Shown here piece after piece: positions 7,613 through 16,233 of a stretch of DNA of 64,000 nt (positions within the stretch are counted from its first letter, which is position 1; every line of letters starts with the position of its first letter). The DNA is from Thermomicrobium roseum DSM 5159 (GTDB taxonomy: Bacteria > Chloroflexota > Chloroflexia > Thermomicrobiales > Thermomicrobiaceae). Made by a program: the position numbers and the translations under genes. The DNA is taken from NCBI RefSeq assembly GCF_000021685.1, contig NC_011959.1:62001-126000 (forward strand), given 5' to 3'. The notes beneath the pieces are model-generated. The model searched no databases. It was not told the origin of the DNA and saw only the letters and a list, made by a program, of their open reading frames with translations.

Positions 7613-9022
7613 ATGGGCGATCGCGCGCCGCTCGACCTTCGCGGTAAAGCTGTCCTGGTGATGGGGCTGGGAACACGCTCGGGTGGTCTGGGCGTCACAC
7701 GCTGGCTGGTCGAGCAGGGAGCGGAGGTGACGGTCACCGATCTCCGCACGGCCGAACAACTCGCGCCGAGCCTGCGCGCACTCGCTGGCTTGCCGGTACG
7801 GCTCGTCCTGGGGGAACACCGGCGCGAGGACTTCGAGCGAGCCGAGATCGTGGTGCGCAATCCGGCGGTGCCGCGCGAGTCTCCCTGGCTGGCTCTCGCC
7901 CGTGCTGCCGGAGCGCGGATCGAGATGGAGATGACGCTGTTCTTTCGCGCCTGCCCGGCTCCGATCGTCGGCGTCACCGGCACCAAGGGCAAGACGACGA
8001 CCGCGACGCTCTGCGCAGCTATTCTCCGGCAATGGCGACCGGACACGGTGCTGGCTGGGAACCTGGGGCGCTCAGCGCTGGAAACCTTGCCGGGAATCCA
8101 GCCGGACACGCCGGTGGTGTTGGAACTCTCGAGCTGGCAACTGGAGGGGCTCGACGAGCATGGCTTGAGTCCCCATATCGCAGTGCTCACCTCGATCTCA
8201 CCCGATCACCTCGATCGGTATCCCTCCTTCGAGGCGTACATCGACGCCAAGCGCGCGATCGCTCGTCACCAGCGGCCGGGCGATTGGTTCGTCGTGAACC
8301 GCGACGATCCGGTCGCTTGGGCCTGCCGGGATGCTGGCTGCGGGAAGGTGGTCCCCTTCGGGCGCGATGACGGGGTGAGCGACGGTGCTTTCTGGCGCGA
8401 CGATCGCCTGATCTGGCGCTGGGGAGGCGAAGAGCAGGACCTGCTGCGCCGGAGTGACTTCCCCCTGATGGGGGAGCATGCGGTCGGCAATGCGCTCGCC
8501 GCGGCCGCTGCAGCGCTGCTGCGTGGTGCCAGCCCCGCGCACGTCGCGGCAGCGTTGCGCGAAGCCGAGCCGGTGCCGCATCGCTTGGAGCATGTCGCGC
8601 GTTTGGGCACGGTCGACTTCGTCAACGACTCGGCTGCGACTGCGCCGGCTGCGGTCTTAGCCGCATTGGCGACCTTCCGGGAGCGGCCGATCGTTCTCAT
8701 CGGTGGAGGGGCAGCCAAAGGAGTTTCGCTCGCCGAGTTGGCTGAGGCAGTCGCGCGACAGGTGCGCGCGGTCGTGCTGCTGGACGGCACCGCGACGCCC
8801 GATTACCAGGCAGCACTGCGAGCGGCGGGTGCGCGAGTGGAGGGACCCTACCAGTCGATGGAAGAGGCGGTGCGCCGGGCAGCGGAACTTGCCGAGCCGG
8901 GTGCGGTCGTCCTCCTTTCGCCGGGCTGCGCCAGCTTCGGGCTGTTCCGGGACGAGTTCCATCGAGGCGAATCGTTCCGCGAAGCGGTGCGGCAACTCGT
9001 CCGCGAGCGCGGAGGTGACTGA
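7613..9022 (+). CDS. murD: UDP-N-acetylmuramoylalanine--D-glutamate ligase MurD
   Basis: Adds D-Glu to UDP-MurNAc-L-Ala using ATP. The 469-residue protein has an N-terminal Rossmann-like domain (VMGLGTRSGG), the Mur P-loop VTGTKGKTTT (121-130), the central LELSSWQLEG element and the C-terminal LLSPGCASFGLFRDEFHRG motif characteristic of MurD. ATG 7613 is chosen because GGGGGAG sits 4 nt before it; ATG 7601 is an in-frame alternative. The stop overlaps the ftsW start. Confidence 0.95.
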   Translation: MGDRAPLDLRGKAVLVMGLGTRSGGLGVTRWLVEQGAEVTVTDLRTAEQLAPSLRALAGLPVRLVLGEHRREDFERAEIVVRNPAVPRESPWLALARAAGARIEMEMTLFFRACPAPIVGVTGTKGKTTTATLCAAILRQWRPDTVLAGNLGRSALETLPGIQPDTPVVLELSSWQLEGLDEHGLSPHIAVLTSISPDHLDRYPSFEAYIDAKRAIARHQRPGDWFVVNRDDPVAWACRDAGCGKVVPFGRDDGVSDGAFWRDDRLIWRWGGEEQDLLRRSDFPLMGEHAVGNALAAAAAALLRGASPAHVAAALREAEPVPHRLEHVARLGTVDFVNDSAATAPAAVLAALATFRERPIVLIGGGAAKGVSLAELAEAVARQVRAVVLLDGTATPDYQAALRAAGARVEGPYQSMEEAVRRAAELAEPGAVVLLSPGCASFGLFRDEFHRGESFREAVRQLVRERGGD

Positions 9023-10296
9023 TGCGCTGGTGCCTTCGTCGCGTCATGGACGCTCTCGCGGTACCGGGCGAGCGTCGCCTGGCGCATGAGCCTGATCTGG
9101 TCTTGCTCCTCACTCTACTGGGGCTCGTCACCTTCGGGATGGTGATGGTCTTCAGCGCCAGCGTCGGGAGTGATCCCGGTTACGCGGTGCGCCACGCGAT
9201 CTGGCTCGCGCTGGGGGCGCTCGCGGCGCTCGCCACGGCGGCACTGGATTACCGGATCTGGCGGCGGCTCGCTGTCCTCGCTCTCCTCGGCGCGCTCGGG
9301 CTCATGACGCTCGTGCTCCTGCCTGGCTTCGGTGACACGCGCTTGGGCGCCCAGCGCTGGATCGAGCTCGGACCGCTCTCGTTCCAGCCGTCGGAGATGG
9401 CCAAACTCGCCCTGGTACTTTACCTGGCGAGTTGGTTGGCGAGCAAGGGGGAGCGGATCCGGCGTTTCGACCTCGGGGTGCTTCCCTTCATGTTGCTGCT
9501 CGGCCTCCTGGGTGGTTTGACGATGCTGCAGCCGGATCTGGGAACGGCTATCGTCTTGGGCTTTACCGGCCTGGCCATGTTCTTCGCCGCAGGTGCGACG
9601 CTGCGCCATACCGTGCTCCTGGGTGGTATCGCTCTGGTGGCGGGGACGGTGCTGGCTTTCGGCGCTCCCTACCGGCGGGACCGCATTCTCATCCTCTTCA
9701 GCTCGGATCAGGAACTGTTCGATCCCAACGGGCTTCTCCGCACGCTCGGCTGGCAGATCGCCCAGGCTCGTCTGGCCTTCGGGAGCGGAGGTTGGTTCGG
9801 GGTCGGGCTCGGGATGGGGCGACAGAAGTTCCAATGGCTGCCGCATGCCCACAACGACGCCATTTTCGCCGTCATCGGCGAAGAACTCGGTGTCGTCGGT
9901 TGTCTCGTCCTGCTCCTCCTGTTCTTGATTCTCGCCTGGCGTGGACTCAGTATCGCGCGGCGGGCGCCCGATCGTTTCGGGGGACTCCTCGCGGTGGGAA
10001 TCACCAGCTGGCTCGTGAGTCAAGCGCTGATCAATGCCGGTGGGATCAGCTCGGTACTCCCATTCACCGGTATCCCACTCCCCTTCGTGAGCTATGGCGG
10101 CTCTTCGCTCATCACATCGCTCGCGGCAGCAGGAATCCTGGTCAACATCTCGCGGGTCACGCTGCCGCGGCCGGCGCCGACGTCAGCTGCGCCACGCGAG
10201 CGTCCGCGGCACGCTCCGCCGGCCGTCTCATTGAGCCGTTTTGGCCGGCGCGGGCGACGTCGGGTTGCGCCGCGAGCCGGAGGACGTCATCCATGA
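9022..10296 (+). CDS. ftsW: Septal peptidoglycan polymerase FtsW (SEDS family)
   Basis: Multi-pass SEDS glycosyltransferase that polymerises lipid II with FtsI. The 424-residue protein has about ten membrane helices and SEDS signatures: SFQPSEMAKLALVLYLA, the extracellular loop with AHNDAIFAVIGEELG and the C-terminal PLPFVSYGGSSL. A basic proline/arginine tail follows the last helix. The start overlaps murD, and the stop overlaps murC in ATGA. MurG, normally between ftsW and murC, is absent here. Confidence 0.95.
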   Translation: MRWCLRRVMDALAVPGERRLAHEPDLVLLLTLLGLVTFGMVMVFSASVGSDPGYAVRHAIWLALGALAALATAALDYRIWRRLAVLALLGALGLMTLVLLPGFGDTRLGAQRWIELGPLSFQPSEMAKLALVLYLASWLASKGERIRRFDLGVLPFMLLLGLLGGLTMLQPDLGTAIVLGFTGLAMFFAAGATLRHTVLLGGIALVAGTVLAFGAPYRRDRILILFSSDQELFDPNGLLRTLGWQIAQARLAFGSGGWFGVGLGMGRQKFQWLPHAHNDAIFAVIGEELGVVGCLVLLLLFLILAWRGLSIARRAPDRFGGLLAVGITSWLVSQALINAGGISSVLPFTGIPLPFVSYGGSSLITSLAAAGILVNISRVTLPRPAPTSAAPRERPRHAPPAVSLSRFGRRGRRRVAPRAGGRHP

Positions 10297-11681
10297 GATG
10301 GCCAGCGCACCTGAACCACCTTCAGCCGGGCCTGCCCATCCACTTTCTGGGCATCGGTGGTGCCGGGATGAGCGGCTTGGCCGAACTCCTGGCTGACCGA
10401 GGCTATCGCGTCACTGGCTGCGACGTTGCCTGGTCACCGGTCCTCGACCGCCTGGTTGCCCGCGACATCGCGGTCGCTGTGGGTCATGACGAGCGCCACG
10501 CCCAGGACGCGCACCTGCTGGTCGTGACCAGCGCGGTGCGAGCCCAGCATCCCGAGGTCGCCGCCTTCGCGGCCCAGCGCATTCCGATCGTCAAGCGAGC
10601 CGCACTGCTCGGTTGGCTGGCAGCCAGCTACCGGACGATCGCAGTCGCCGGGACGCACGGCAAGAGCACCACCTGTGGCATGATCGCGCTCGCCCTCGAC
10701 GCGGCTGGGCTAACCCCCGGGTTCGCCATCGGAGCGGAGGTGCGCGATCTCGGCGGGACGAGCGCGCGGCTCCCCGGCGGGAATCTGTTCGTCGTCGAGG
10801 CGGACGAGTACGACTACAGCTTTCTTTTCCTCGAGCCGGACATCGCTGTCGTTTTGAACGTCGACCATGATCACCCCGATCTGTTCCCCGACCGTGCGAG
10901 CGTCGCCCGTGCCTTTCGTCGTTTCCTCGCTCGCTTGCGTCCAGTTGGGACAGCCGTCGTTTGGGCCGACGATCCGGTCGCCTGTGCGGTGGCCGATGAA
11001 CTCCAGTCACGCGGCCATCGAGTGGTGACCTTCGGCGAAACTGCCGAAGCTGCTTATCGTGTCCTGCCCGATGGCGCGCTGCGCGATCCGAGCGGTGCGA
11101 TCTGGCCGCTCGCGCTGGCTGTTCCTGGCAGGCACAATCGTTTGAACGCAGCCGCGGCGGTGGCGGCTGTTGTCCAGGTCGGTGTGCCACTGGTGGTCGC
11201 AGTGCGGGCGCTGGAGCACTTCAATGGCGTCGGGCGACGCTTCGAAGAAGTGGGCATCGTGAATGGAGTGCGCGTGATCCTGGACTATGCGCACCACCCG
11301 CGGGAGATCGCTGCGACGATCGCCGCAGCGCGGGAACGCTTTCCCGCGGCCCGCCTTTGGGCGGTGTTCCAGCCGCACACCTATAGCCGTACGGCGCGCT
11401 TTCTCACCGAGTTCGCGCACGCGCTGGAACAGGCCGATCTGGCCGTCGTCGCTGAGATTTACGCGGCACGCGAGCAACCGCTGGCCGGCATCGATGCGGC
11501 GGCGCTGGCCAGTGCGATCCGCCGCATTCCGGCCATCGCCGTGCCTGATCCCATGGCAGCTGCCGAGACGGTCGGTGCTGCGATGCGGGCCGGTGACGTG
11601 GTCCTGGTGCTCGGGGCGGGAGACATCTGGAAAGCGGCTGTTCGGCTGCGAGAGGGGCATGGCGATGCCGACACGGGCTGA
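10293..11681 (+). CDS. murC: UDP-N-acetylmuramate--L-alanine ligase MurC
   Basis: First Mur ligase, adding L-Ala to UDP-MurNAc. The 462-residue protein shows FLGIGGAGMSGLAELL (18-33), the ATP loop GTHGKSTT (Lys124) and the C-terminal DYAHHPREI and FQPHTYSRT motifs of MurC. ATG 10293 overlaps the ftsW stop; an in-frame extension inside ftsW back to 9432 is an artefact. Its last 17 bp overlap murB. Confidence 0.96.
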   Translation: MRWPAHLNHLQPGLPIHFLGIGGAGMSGLAELLADRGYRVTGCDVAWSPVLDRLVARDIAVAVGHDERHAQDAHLLVVTSAVRAQHPEVAAFAAQRIPIVKRAALLGWLAASYRTIAVAGTHGKSTTCGMIALALDAAGLTPGFAIGAEVRDLGGTSARLPGGNLFVVEADEYDYSFLFLEPDIAVVLNVDHDHPDLFPDRASVARAFRRFLARLRPVGTAVVWADDPVACAVADELQSRGHRVVTFGETAEAAYRVLPDGALRDPSGAIWPLALAVPGRHNRLNAAAAVAAVVQVGVPLVVAVRALEHFNGVGRRFEEVGIVNGVRVILDYAHHPREIAATIAAARERFPAARLWAVFQPHTYSRTARFLTEFAHALEQADLAVVAEIYAAREQPLAGIDAAALASAIRRIPAIAVPDPMAAAETVGAAMRAGDVVLVLGAGDIWKAAVRLREGHGDADTG

Positions 11682-12618
11682 GCGCAGCCGAGTGGTGACG
11701 GTCGATGGGCGATCGCTGCGCGTCTTGGTGAGCGAGCCCTTAGCCCGCTACACGACGTTCCGGATCGGCGGACCGGCCGACTTTCTGGTGCGGGCGAGCG
11801 ACCGTGCAACGCTGGAGAGCGCCCTGATCTGGGCGGAACGCGAGGGCCTGCCCGTGACCGTCATCGGCGGGGGGAGCAATCTCCTGGTGCGGGATGGTGG
11901 GATTCGCGGGTTGGTCATCGTCTTCCGTGCGCCGGGCGAGAGCGTCGGCGAACTCGCGACTGCGGCCCAAGACGACGGATCGGTTCTCGTCACCCTTCCG
12001 GCGACCGCGCCGCTCTCTTGGGTCGGACACTGGGCGAGCGAACACGGTCTCGCGGGGATGGAATGGGCGGCTGGCCTTCCCGGTGTCGTCGGCGGTGCGG
12101 TGGTCAACAATGCTGGCGCGCACGGCGGTGAGATCGGGCACGTCATCGTCGATCTCGAGCTCTACGACCTGCCGTCACGGCGGCTGGTTCGCTGGACCCG
12201 TGAGCAGCTGGCGCCGCGCTATCGGATGACCGCGCTCAAGGCGCTGTCCCAGCCGCGGAGTCTGGTCGTCCTGGGCGCGCGGTTGCGGCTCCTGCGGGAC
12301 GACCCGGCCCGGCTCCTGGCCTTCGCTGAGGAGCACGCTCGTTGGCGGCGCATGCACCAGCCGACCGGCCCGTGCGCGGGATCGGTTTTCACCAACCCCC
12401 CCGGCACTTATGCAGGGTATCTGATCGAGCAGGCAGGGCTCAAGGGGTTCCGGATCGGGCAGATGGCCGTTTCCGAGCGTCACGCCAACTTCTTCGTCAA
12501 CCTGGGCGGAGCGACGGCTCGCGAGGCGCTGGCCCTCATCGAGGCAGTCCAGGAGCGTGTCGCTGAGCGGTTCGGCATCGTCCTCCAGCCGGAGATCGAG
12601 ATCATCGGGGAGTCGTGA
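11665..12618 (+). CDS. murB: UDP-N-acetylenolpyruvoylglucosamine reductase MurB
   Basis: FAD- and NADPH-dependent enzyme completing UDP-MurNAc. The 317-residue protein carries the FAD-binding segments TTFRIGGPAD (30-39) and GGGSNLLV (68-75), the GLPGVVGGAVVNNAGAHGGE loop and the catalytic region GSVFTNP with SERHANFFVN near the C-terminus. ATG 11665 is chosen because AGAGGGG lies 7 nt upstream, while ATG 11659 would be too close. It lies within the Mur block between murC and ddl. Confidence 0.95.
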   Translation: MPTRAERSRVVTVDGRSLRVLVSEPLARYTTFRIGGPADFLVRASDRATLESALIWAEREGLPVTVIGGGSNLLVRDGGIRGLVIVFRAPGESVGELATAAQDDGSVLVTLPATAPLSWVGHWASEHGLAGMEWAAGLPGVVGGAVVNNAGAHGGEIGHVIVDLELYDLPSRRLVRWTREQLAPRYRMTALKALSQPRSLVVLGARLRLLRDDPARLLAFAEEHARWRRMHQPTGPCAGSVFTNPPGTYAGYLIEQAGLKGFRIGQMAVSERHANFFVNLGGATAREALALIEAVQERVAERFGIVLQPEIEIIGES

Positions 12619-12621
12619 GGG

Positions 12622-13740
12622 ATGGCCAGGAAAATCCGCGTTGCAGTCATTTTCGGCGGGCAGTCGGGTGAGCACGATGTCTCCTTGCGCTCGGCCCGAG
12701 CGATCCTGCGTCACATCGATCGTGAGCGCTTCGAGATCGTACCAGTCGGGATCACGCGCGAGGGCCGCTGGCTGATCGGAGGCGATCCGCTGCGCGAGTT
12801 GGCCACAGCGAGCCGTCTGCCGCTCGAGCTGGAACCGGTCAGCAGTGGGGCGGGCAGCGCTCCGGCAACGGGTGAGAGCGCGCTTGCCCTTCCGGGGTCG
12901 CTGCCTGGTGAGATCGATGTCGTCTTTCCGGTGCTCCACGGGCCGTACGGGGAGGACGGGACGATCCAGGGACTCCTGGAGTTGGCCGGCATCCCCTACG
13001 TCGGTTGCGGTGTCCTCGCCTCGGCGGTCGCCATGGACAAGCCGACGGCGAAGCGACTCTTCGCGAGCGTGGGACTCGAGCAGGCTCGCTGGATCGCTTT
13101 CACCTGGCACGAGTGGCAGTGCCAGCACCAGACGCTCCTCGCGCGGATCGAACGGGAACTCGGTTATCCCTGCTTCGTCAAGCCGGCTAATCTCGGCTCC
13201 AGTGTCGGCGTGAGCAAAGCGCGCAGGCGCGAGGAGCTTCTGGCCGCGATCGAGTTGGCGAGCCGTTACGATCGTCGCATCGTCGTGGAAGAAGCGATCG
13301 ATGCACGGGAACTGGAGGTGAGCGTCCTCGGCAACGAGGAACCGGTCGCCTCGATCGTGGGAGAGATCGTCCCGAGTCGCGAGTTTTACGACTACGAGGC
13401 GAAGTACATCGACCCCCACTCTCAGCTCCTCATTCCGGCACCGATCAGTGAGGAGCAGGCGGCAACGGTCCGACGGATGGCGTTGGAAGCGTTTCGGGTG
13501 ATCGACGGTGCGGGAATGGCTCGCGTGGACTTCTTCCTGGAACGCTCGACTGGCCGGATTTTGATCAACGAGGTCAATACGATACCCGGGTTCACCGCGA
13601 TCTCCATGTATCCCAAGCTCTGGGAGGCATCGGGACTGTGCTTTCGGGATCTGATCACGCGGTTGATCGAGCTCGCCCTGGAGCGGCACCAGGCGCAGCA
13701 GCGGCGACGAGCTCAGGCGACCCAGCCGTTCTCCGGTTGA
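12622..13740 (+). CDS. ddl: D-alanine--D-alanine ligase
   Basis: ATP-grasp ligase producing D-Ala-D-Ala for MurF. The 372-residue protein has the N-terminal FGGQSGEHDVSL (11-22), the substrate region YGEDGTIQGLLELAGIPYVG, AMDKP, and the metal-binding end INEVNTIPGFT. It starts 3 bp after the murB stop. The stop codon overlaps the likely TTG start of ftsQ. Confidence 0.95.
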   Translation: MARKIRVAVIFGGQSGEHDVSLRSARAILRHIDRERFEIVPVGITREGRWLIGGDPLRELATASRLPLELEPVSSGAGSAPATGESALALPGSLPGEIDVVFPVLHGPYGEDGTIQGLLELAGIPYVGCGVLASAVAMDKPTAKRLFASVGLEQARWIAFTWHEWQCQHQTLLARIERELGYPCFVKPANLGSSVGVSKARRREELLAAIELASRYDRRIVVEEAIDARELEVSVLGNEEPVASIVGEIVPSREFYDYEAKYIDPHSQLLIPAPISEEQAATVRRMALEAFRVIDGAGMARVDFFLERSTGRILINEVNTIPGFTAISMYPKLWEASGLCFRDLITRLIELALERHQAQQRRRAQATQPFSG

Positions 13741-14456
13741 GTCGCCGGCGCCGCGCCCGGCGCGCGGTCGTCCGCGGCGTCGTGACCGGCCAGTTCCTGG
13801 CTGCGTTGCTCGTCGTCGCTGGTGCTGTCCTGCTCGTCGGTTTCCTCGGGGGGCCCCAATATCAGGTGCGCACCGTGGTGGTGCGAGGGAACCAGTTGGC
13901 GTTCGCCGAGGAGGTGGCGCGCGAAAGCGGTGTGCTCGGTCGGTCGGTTTTCCTGATCGATACACAAGACGTCGCGCGGCGGATCGTCTCCCACCCGGCG
14001 ATCGCACAGGCGACTGTGCGGGCCTTCTATCCGGACACGGTGGTGATCGATGTGGTCGAGCGAGTGCCCGCCAGCGTGTGGGCCAACGAGAGCGGGACCT
14101 GGTTGGTGGATGGCGAGGGCCGCGTGATCGGCGCCGGTGACCTGCCCGGCTTGCCGCACGTCCAGGTAGCGAGCAGTCTGTCTCTCGTTCCAGGACAGCG
14201 TGTTCCTCCAAGCGTGGCGGATGCGCTGGCCGAGGTGACGCGCCGCTATGCGGGTCGGCTCGGTGGACTCGCCTATCGGCCCGGCGACGGTTTGGTGCTG
14301 GTTTTCGTCGGGGGCGAGCGAATCCTGCTCGGCGATGCCGAGCGGCTCGCCGAGCAGTTGGCTGTGCTCGATGCCCTGCTGGCTGAGGGGCGGGGATTCT
14401 TGCATCTCGATCTTCGCGACCCCGATCGTCCGGTACTCTGGCAGATCGCACCATGA
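13737..14456 (+). CDS. ftsQ: Cell division protein FtsQ/DivIB
   Basis: Bitopic division scaffold. The 239-residue product has a very basic N-terminus (RRRRARR), one membrane helix (about 20-41), a POTRA domain beginning QYQVRTVVVRGNQL and a FtsQ-type beta domain. TTG 13737 overlapping the ddl stop is proposed because it puts the basic stretch right before the membrane helix; the only ATG, 13638, would overlap ddl by about 100 bp. The start is therefore the uncertain part; the family is not. Confidence 0.85.
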   Translation: MSRRRRARRAVVRGVVTGQFLAALLVVAGAVLLVGFLGGPQYQVRTVVVRGNQLAFAEEVARESGVLGRSVFLIDTQDVARRIVSHPAIAQATVRAFYPDTVVIDVVERVPASVWANESGTWLVDGEGRVIGAGDLPGLPHVQVASSLSLVPGQRVPPSVADALAEVTRRYAGRLGGLAYRPGDGLVLVFVGGERILLGDAERLAEQLAVLDALLAEGRGFLHLDLRDPDRPVLWQIAP

Positions 14457-14480
14457 CAGGTGGTGGCAGTATGCTACACT
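14453..14480 (+). promoter_or_regulatory. Candidate promoter ahead of ftsZ
   Basis: ATGACA (14453-14458), a 16-bp spacer and TACACT (14475-14480) lie at the ftsQ end, in the only sizeable gap of the cluster (157 bp). A separate ftsZ promoter is common in such clusters. The boxes are good but not perfect matches. Confidence 0.45.
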
Positions 14481-14613
14481 GGAACAGTGACGACTGGCAC
14501 AGCGAGCAGGTGGTCGCTTCCCCGCTCGTCGGGAGGGTGTTCGATTTTCTCGAGTGGGCTGCTGGAGCGAATCGATCGGAGGGGCTGCGTCGGCGCGGAG
14601 GAGGGTGAGCGGG

Positions 14614-15729
14614 ATGGCCATGTTCGAGAATCACCACGAGGACCTCGAGTATTCGTTCGCACGGATCAAGGTGATCGGCGTCGGGGGCGGTGGCGGGAAC
14701 GCGATCAATCGCATGATCGAGGCAGGAGTGCAGGGGGTCGAGTTCATCGCCGTCAACACCGATTCCCAAGCACTCCTCAAGTCGCTGGCTCCGGTGACGG
14801 TCAGGATCGGTGACAAGCTCACGAAGGGGCTCGGGGCGGGTGGCCGGCCGGAGATCGGCGAGCGCGCTGCTGAAGAGAGCGCGGAGATCCTGGCTGAGTT
14901 GGTGCGCGGCGCGGATATGATCTTCATCGCGGCGGGGATGGGCGGTGGTACTGGCACCGGTGCCTCACCAGTCATCGCCCGGCTGGCACGAGAGGCGGGC
15001 GCGCTGACCGTCGCGGTGGTCACGCGTCCTTTCGATTTCGAGGGCGCCAAGCGACGCCGCATCGCGGACGAGGGAATCGCCGTCCTCAAGGAACACGTCG
15101 ATGCCTTGATCGTCATCCCGAACCAAAGACTGGTTTCGATGGTGGACCCTAAGACACCCCTGACCGAGACGTTCCGGATCGCCGATGACGTGCTGCGCCA
15201 GGGTATCCAGGGAATTACCGACTTGATCACCCGGCCCGGCCTGATCAACCTGGACTTCGCCGACGTCAAGTCGATCTTGCGCGATGCTGGTACAGCGCTC
15301 ATCGCGATCGGTCGCGGGTCAGGGGAGAACCGTTGTGTCGATGCCGCTCGCGCAGCCGTCGAGAGCCCGCTCCTGGAGATGAGCATCGAGGGTGCGACGC
15401 GCGTGCTCTACAACATCGCGGGTGGGCCGGACCTGACCATGGCCGAGGTGAGCGAGGCAGCCGAACTCATCCGCACCATGGTCGACGACGAGGCGGAGAT
15501 CATCTTCGGGACGACGGAACCGGACGATGCGATGGGACGGGACGTGACGATCACACTCATCGCTGCTGGCTTCACCGGAACCGGTACGGCGCGGCGGCCG
15601 CGTACTCCCGAGCGCCGCTTCCGACCCGAGCCGGTTCGGCCGGCAGGCAGCGGTGCTCCGCGCACGCCGATCCTGCCGGATGACGAGTGGGCCGAGCCGT
15701 CGATCCTGCGCTTCCTCCGCGAGCGCTGA
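14614..15729 (+). CDS. ftsZ: Cell division GTPase FtsZ
   Basis: Tubulin-like GTPase forming the Z-ring. The 371-residue protein has IKVIGVGGGGGNAINRM near the N-terminus, the GTP loop MGGGTGTGAS (109-118), the T7 loop NLDFADV and a short basic linker leading to a C-terminal peptide ending PSILRFLRER, the probable partner-binding tail. ATG 14614 is placed 8 nt after GGAGGAGGG. FtsA, usually just upstream, is absent; the membrane tether must be another protein. Confidence 0.97.
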   Translation: MAMFENHHEDLEYSFARIKVIGVGGGGGNAINRMIEAGVQGVEFIAVNTDSQALLKSLAPVTVRIGDKLTKGLGAGGRPEIGERAAEESAEILAELVRGADMIFIAAGMGGGTGTGASPVIARLAREAGALTVAVVTRPFDFEGAKRRRIADEGIAVLKEHVDALIVIPNQRLVSMVDPKTPLTETFRIADDVLRQGIQGITDLITRPGLINLDFADVKSILRDAGTALIAIGRGSGENRCVDAARAAVESPLLEMSIEGATRVLYNIAGGPDLTMAEVSEAAELIRTMVDDEAEIIFGTTEPDDAMGRDVTITLIAAGFTGTGTARRPRTPERRFRPEPVRPAGSGAPRTPILPDDEWAEPSILRFLRER

Positions 15730-15747
15730 GAGGGAGAGGCGAACGCG

Positions 15748-16233
15748 GTGAAGTGCCCGTACTGCGGTGCGCGCGATGCCCGCGTGATCGACTCGCGCGA
15801 GCTCAACGGTGGGGAAAGCATCCGTCGTCGACGCGAGTGCATCGCCTGTGGCCGCCGCTTCACGACCTACGAGCGCGTCGAGCCGATCTGGCTGATGGTG
15901 GTCAAGCGCGATGGGCGGCGCGAGCCGTTCGATGTCGGCAAGTTGCGGGAGGGGTTGCGACTCGCGCTCAAGAAGCGGCCGGTCTCGCCGGACGAGATCG
16001 ACCGCATCGTGGCGACCGTAGAGCGCGAACTGCAGTCGCTCGGGACGAGCGAGGTGCCGAGCACGCTGATCGGCGAGATCGTGCTCCGCGAACTCAAGCA
16101 ACTGGACGATGTGGCTTACATCCGCTTCGCGTCGGTCTATCGGCGCTTCGCTGACCTGGAGGACCTGCGCCGAGAGATGGAGGCGCTCGGGTGGCGTCCT
16201 CGAGCCGCGGTGACGGTGGACGAGACCAGCTGA
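15748..16233 (+). CDS. nrdR: Transcriptional repressor NrdR
   Basis: Zinc-ribbon/ATP-cone repressor of ribonucleotide reductase genes. The 161-residue protein starts at GTG 15748 with MKCPYC (Cys3, Cys6) and CIAC (Cys31, Cys34) forming the zinc site, followed by an ATP-cone with VVKRDGRREPFDVGKLREGL. Length and both domains are typical. It lies 18 bp after ftsZ, so it is probably cotranscribed. Its end overlaps the next frame by 43 bp. Confidence 0.96.
   Translation: MKCPYCGARDARVIDSRELNGGESIRRRRECIACGRRFTTYERVEPIWLMVVKRDGRREPFDVGKLREGLRLALKKRPVSPDEIDRIVATVERELQSLGTSEVPSTLIGEIVLRELKQLDDVAYIRFASVYRRFADLEDLRREMEALGWRPRAAVTVDETS

Noticed and set aside
12175..14769. 864-codon open frame on the minus strand across ddl and ftsQ
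   Set aside because: It is antisense to well identified genes (murB, ddl, ftsQ, ftsZ), is rich in Arg, Pro and Ser and has no domain; a product of GC-rich codon bias.
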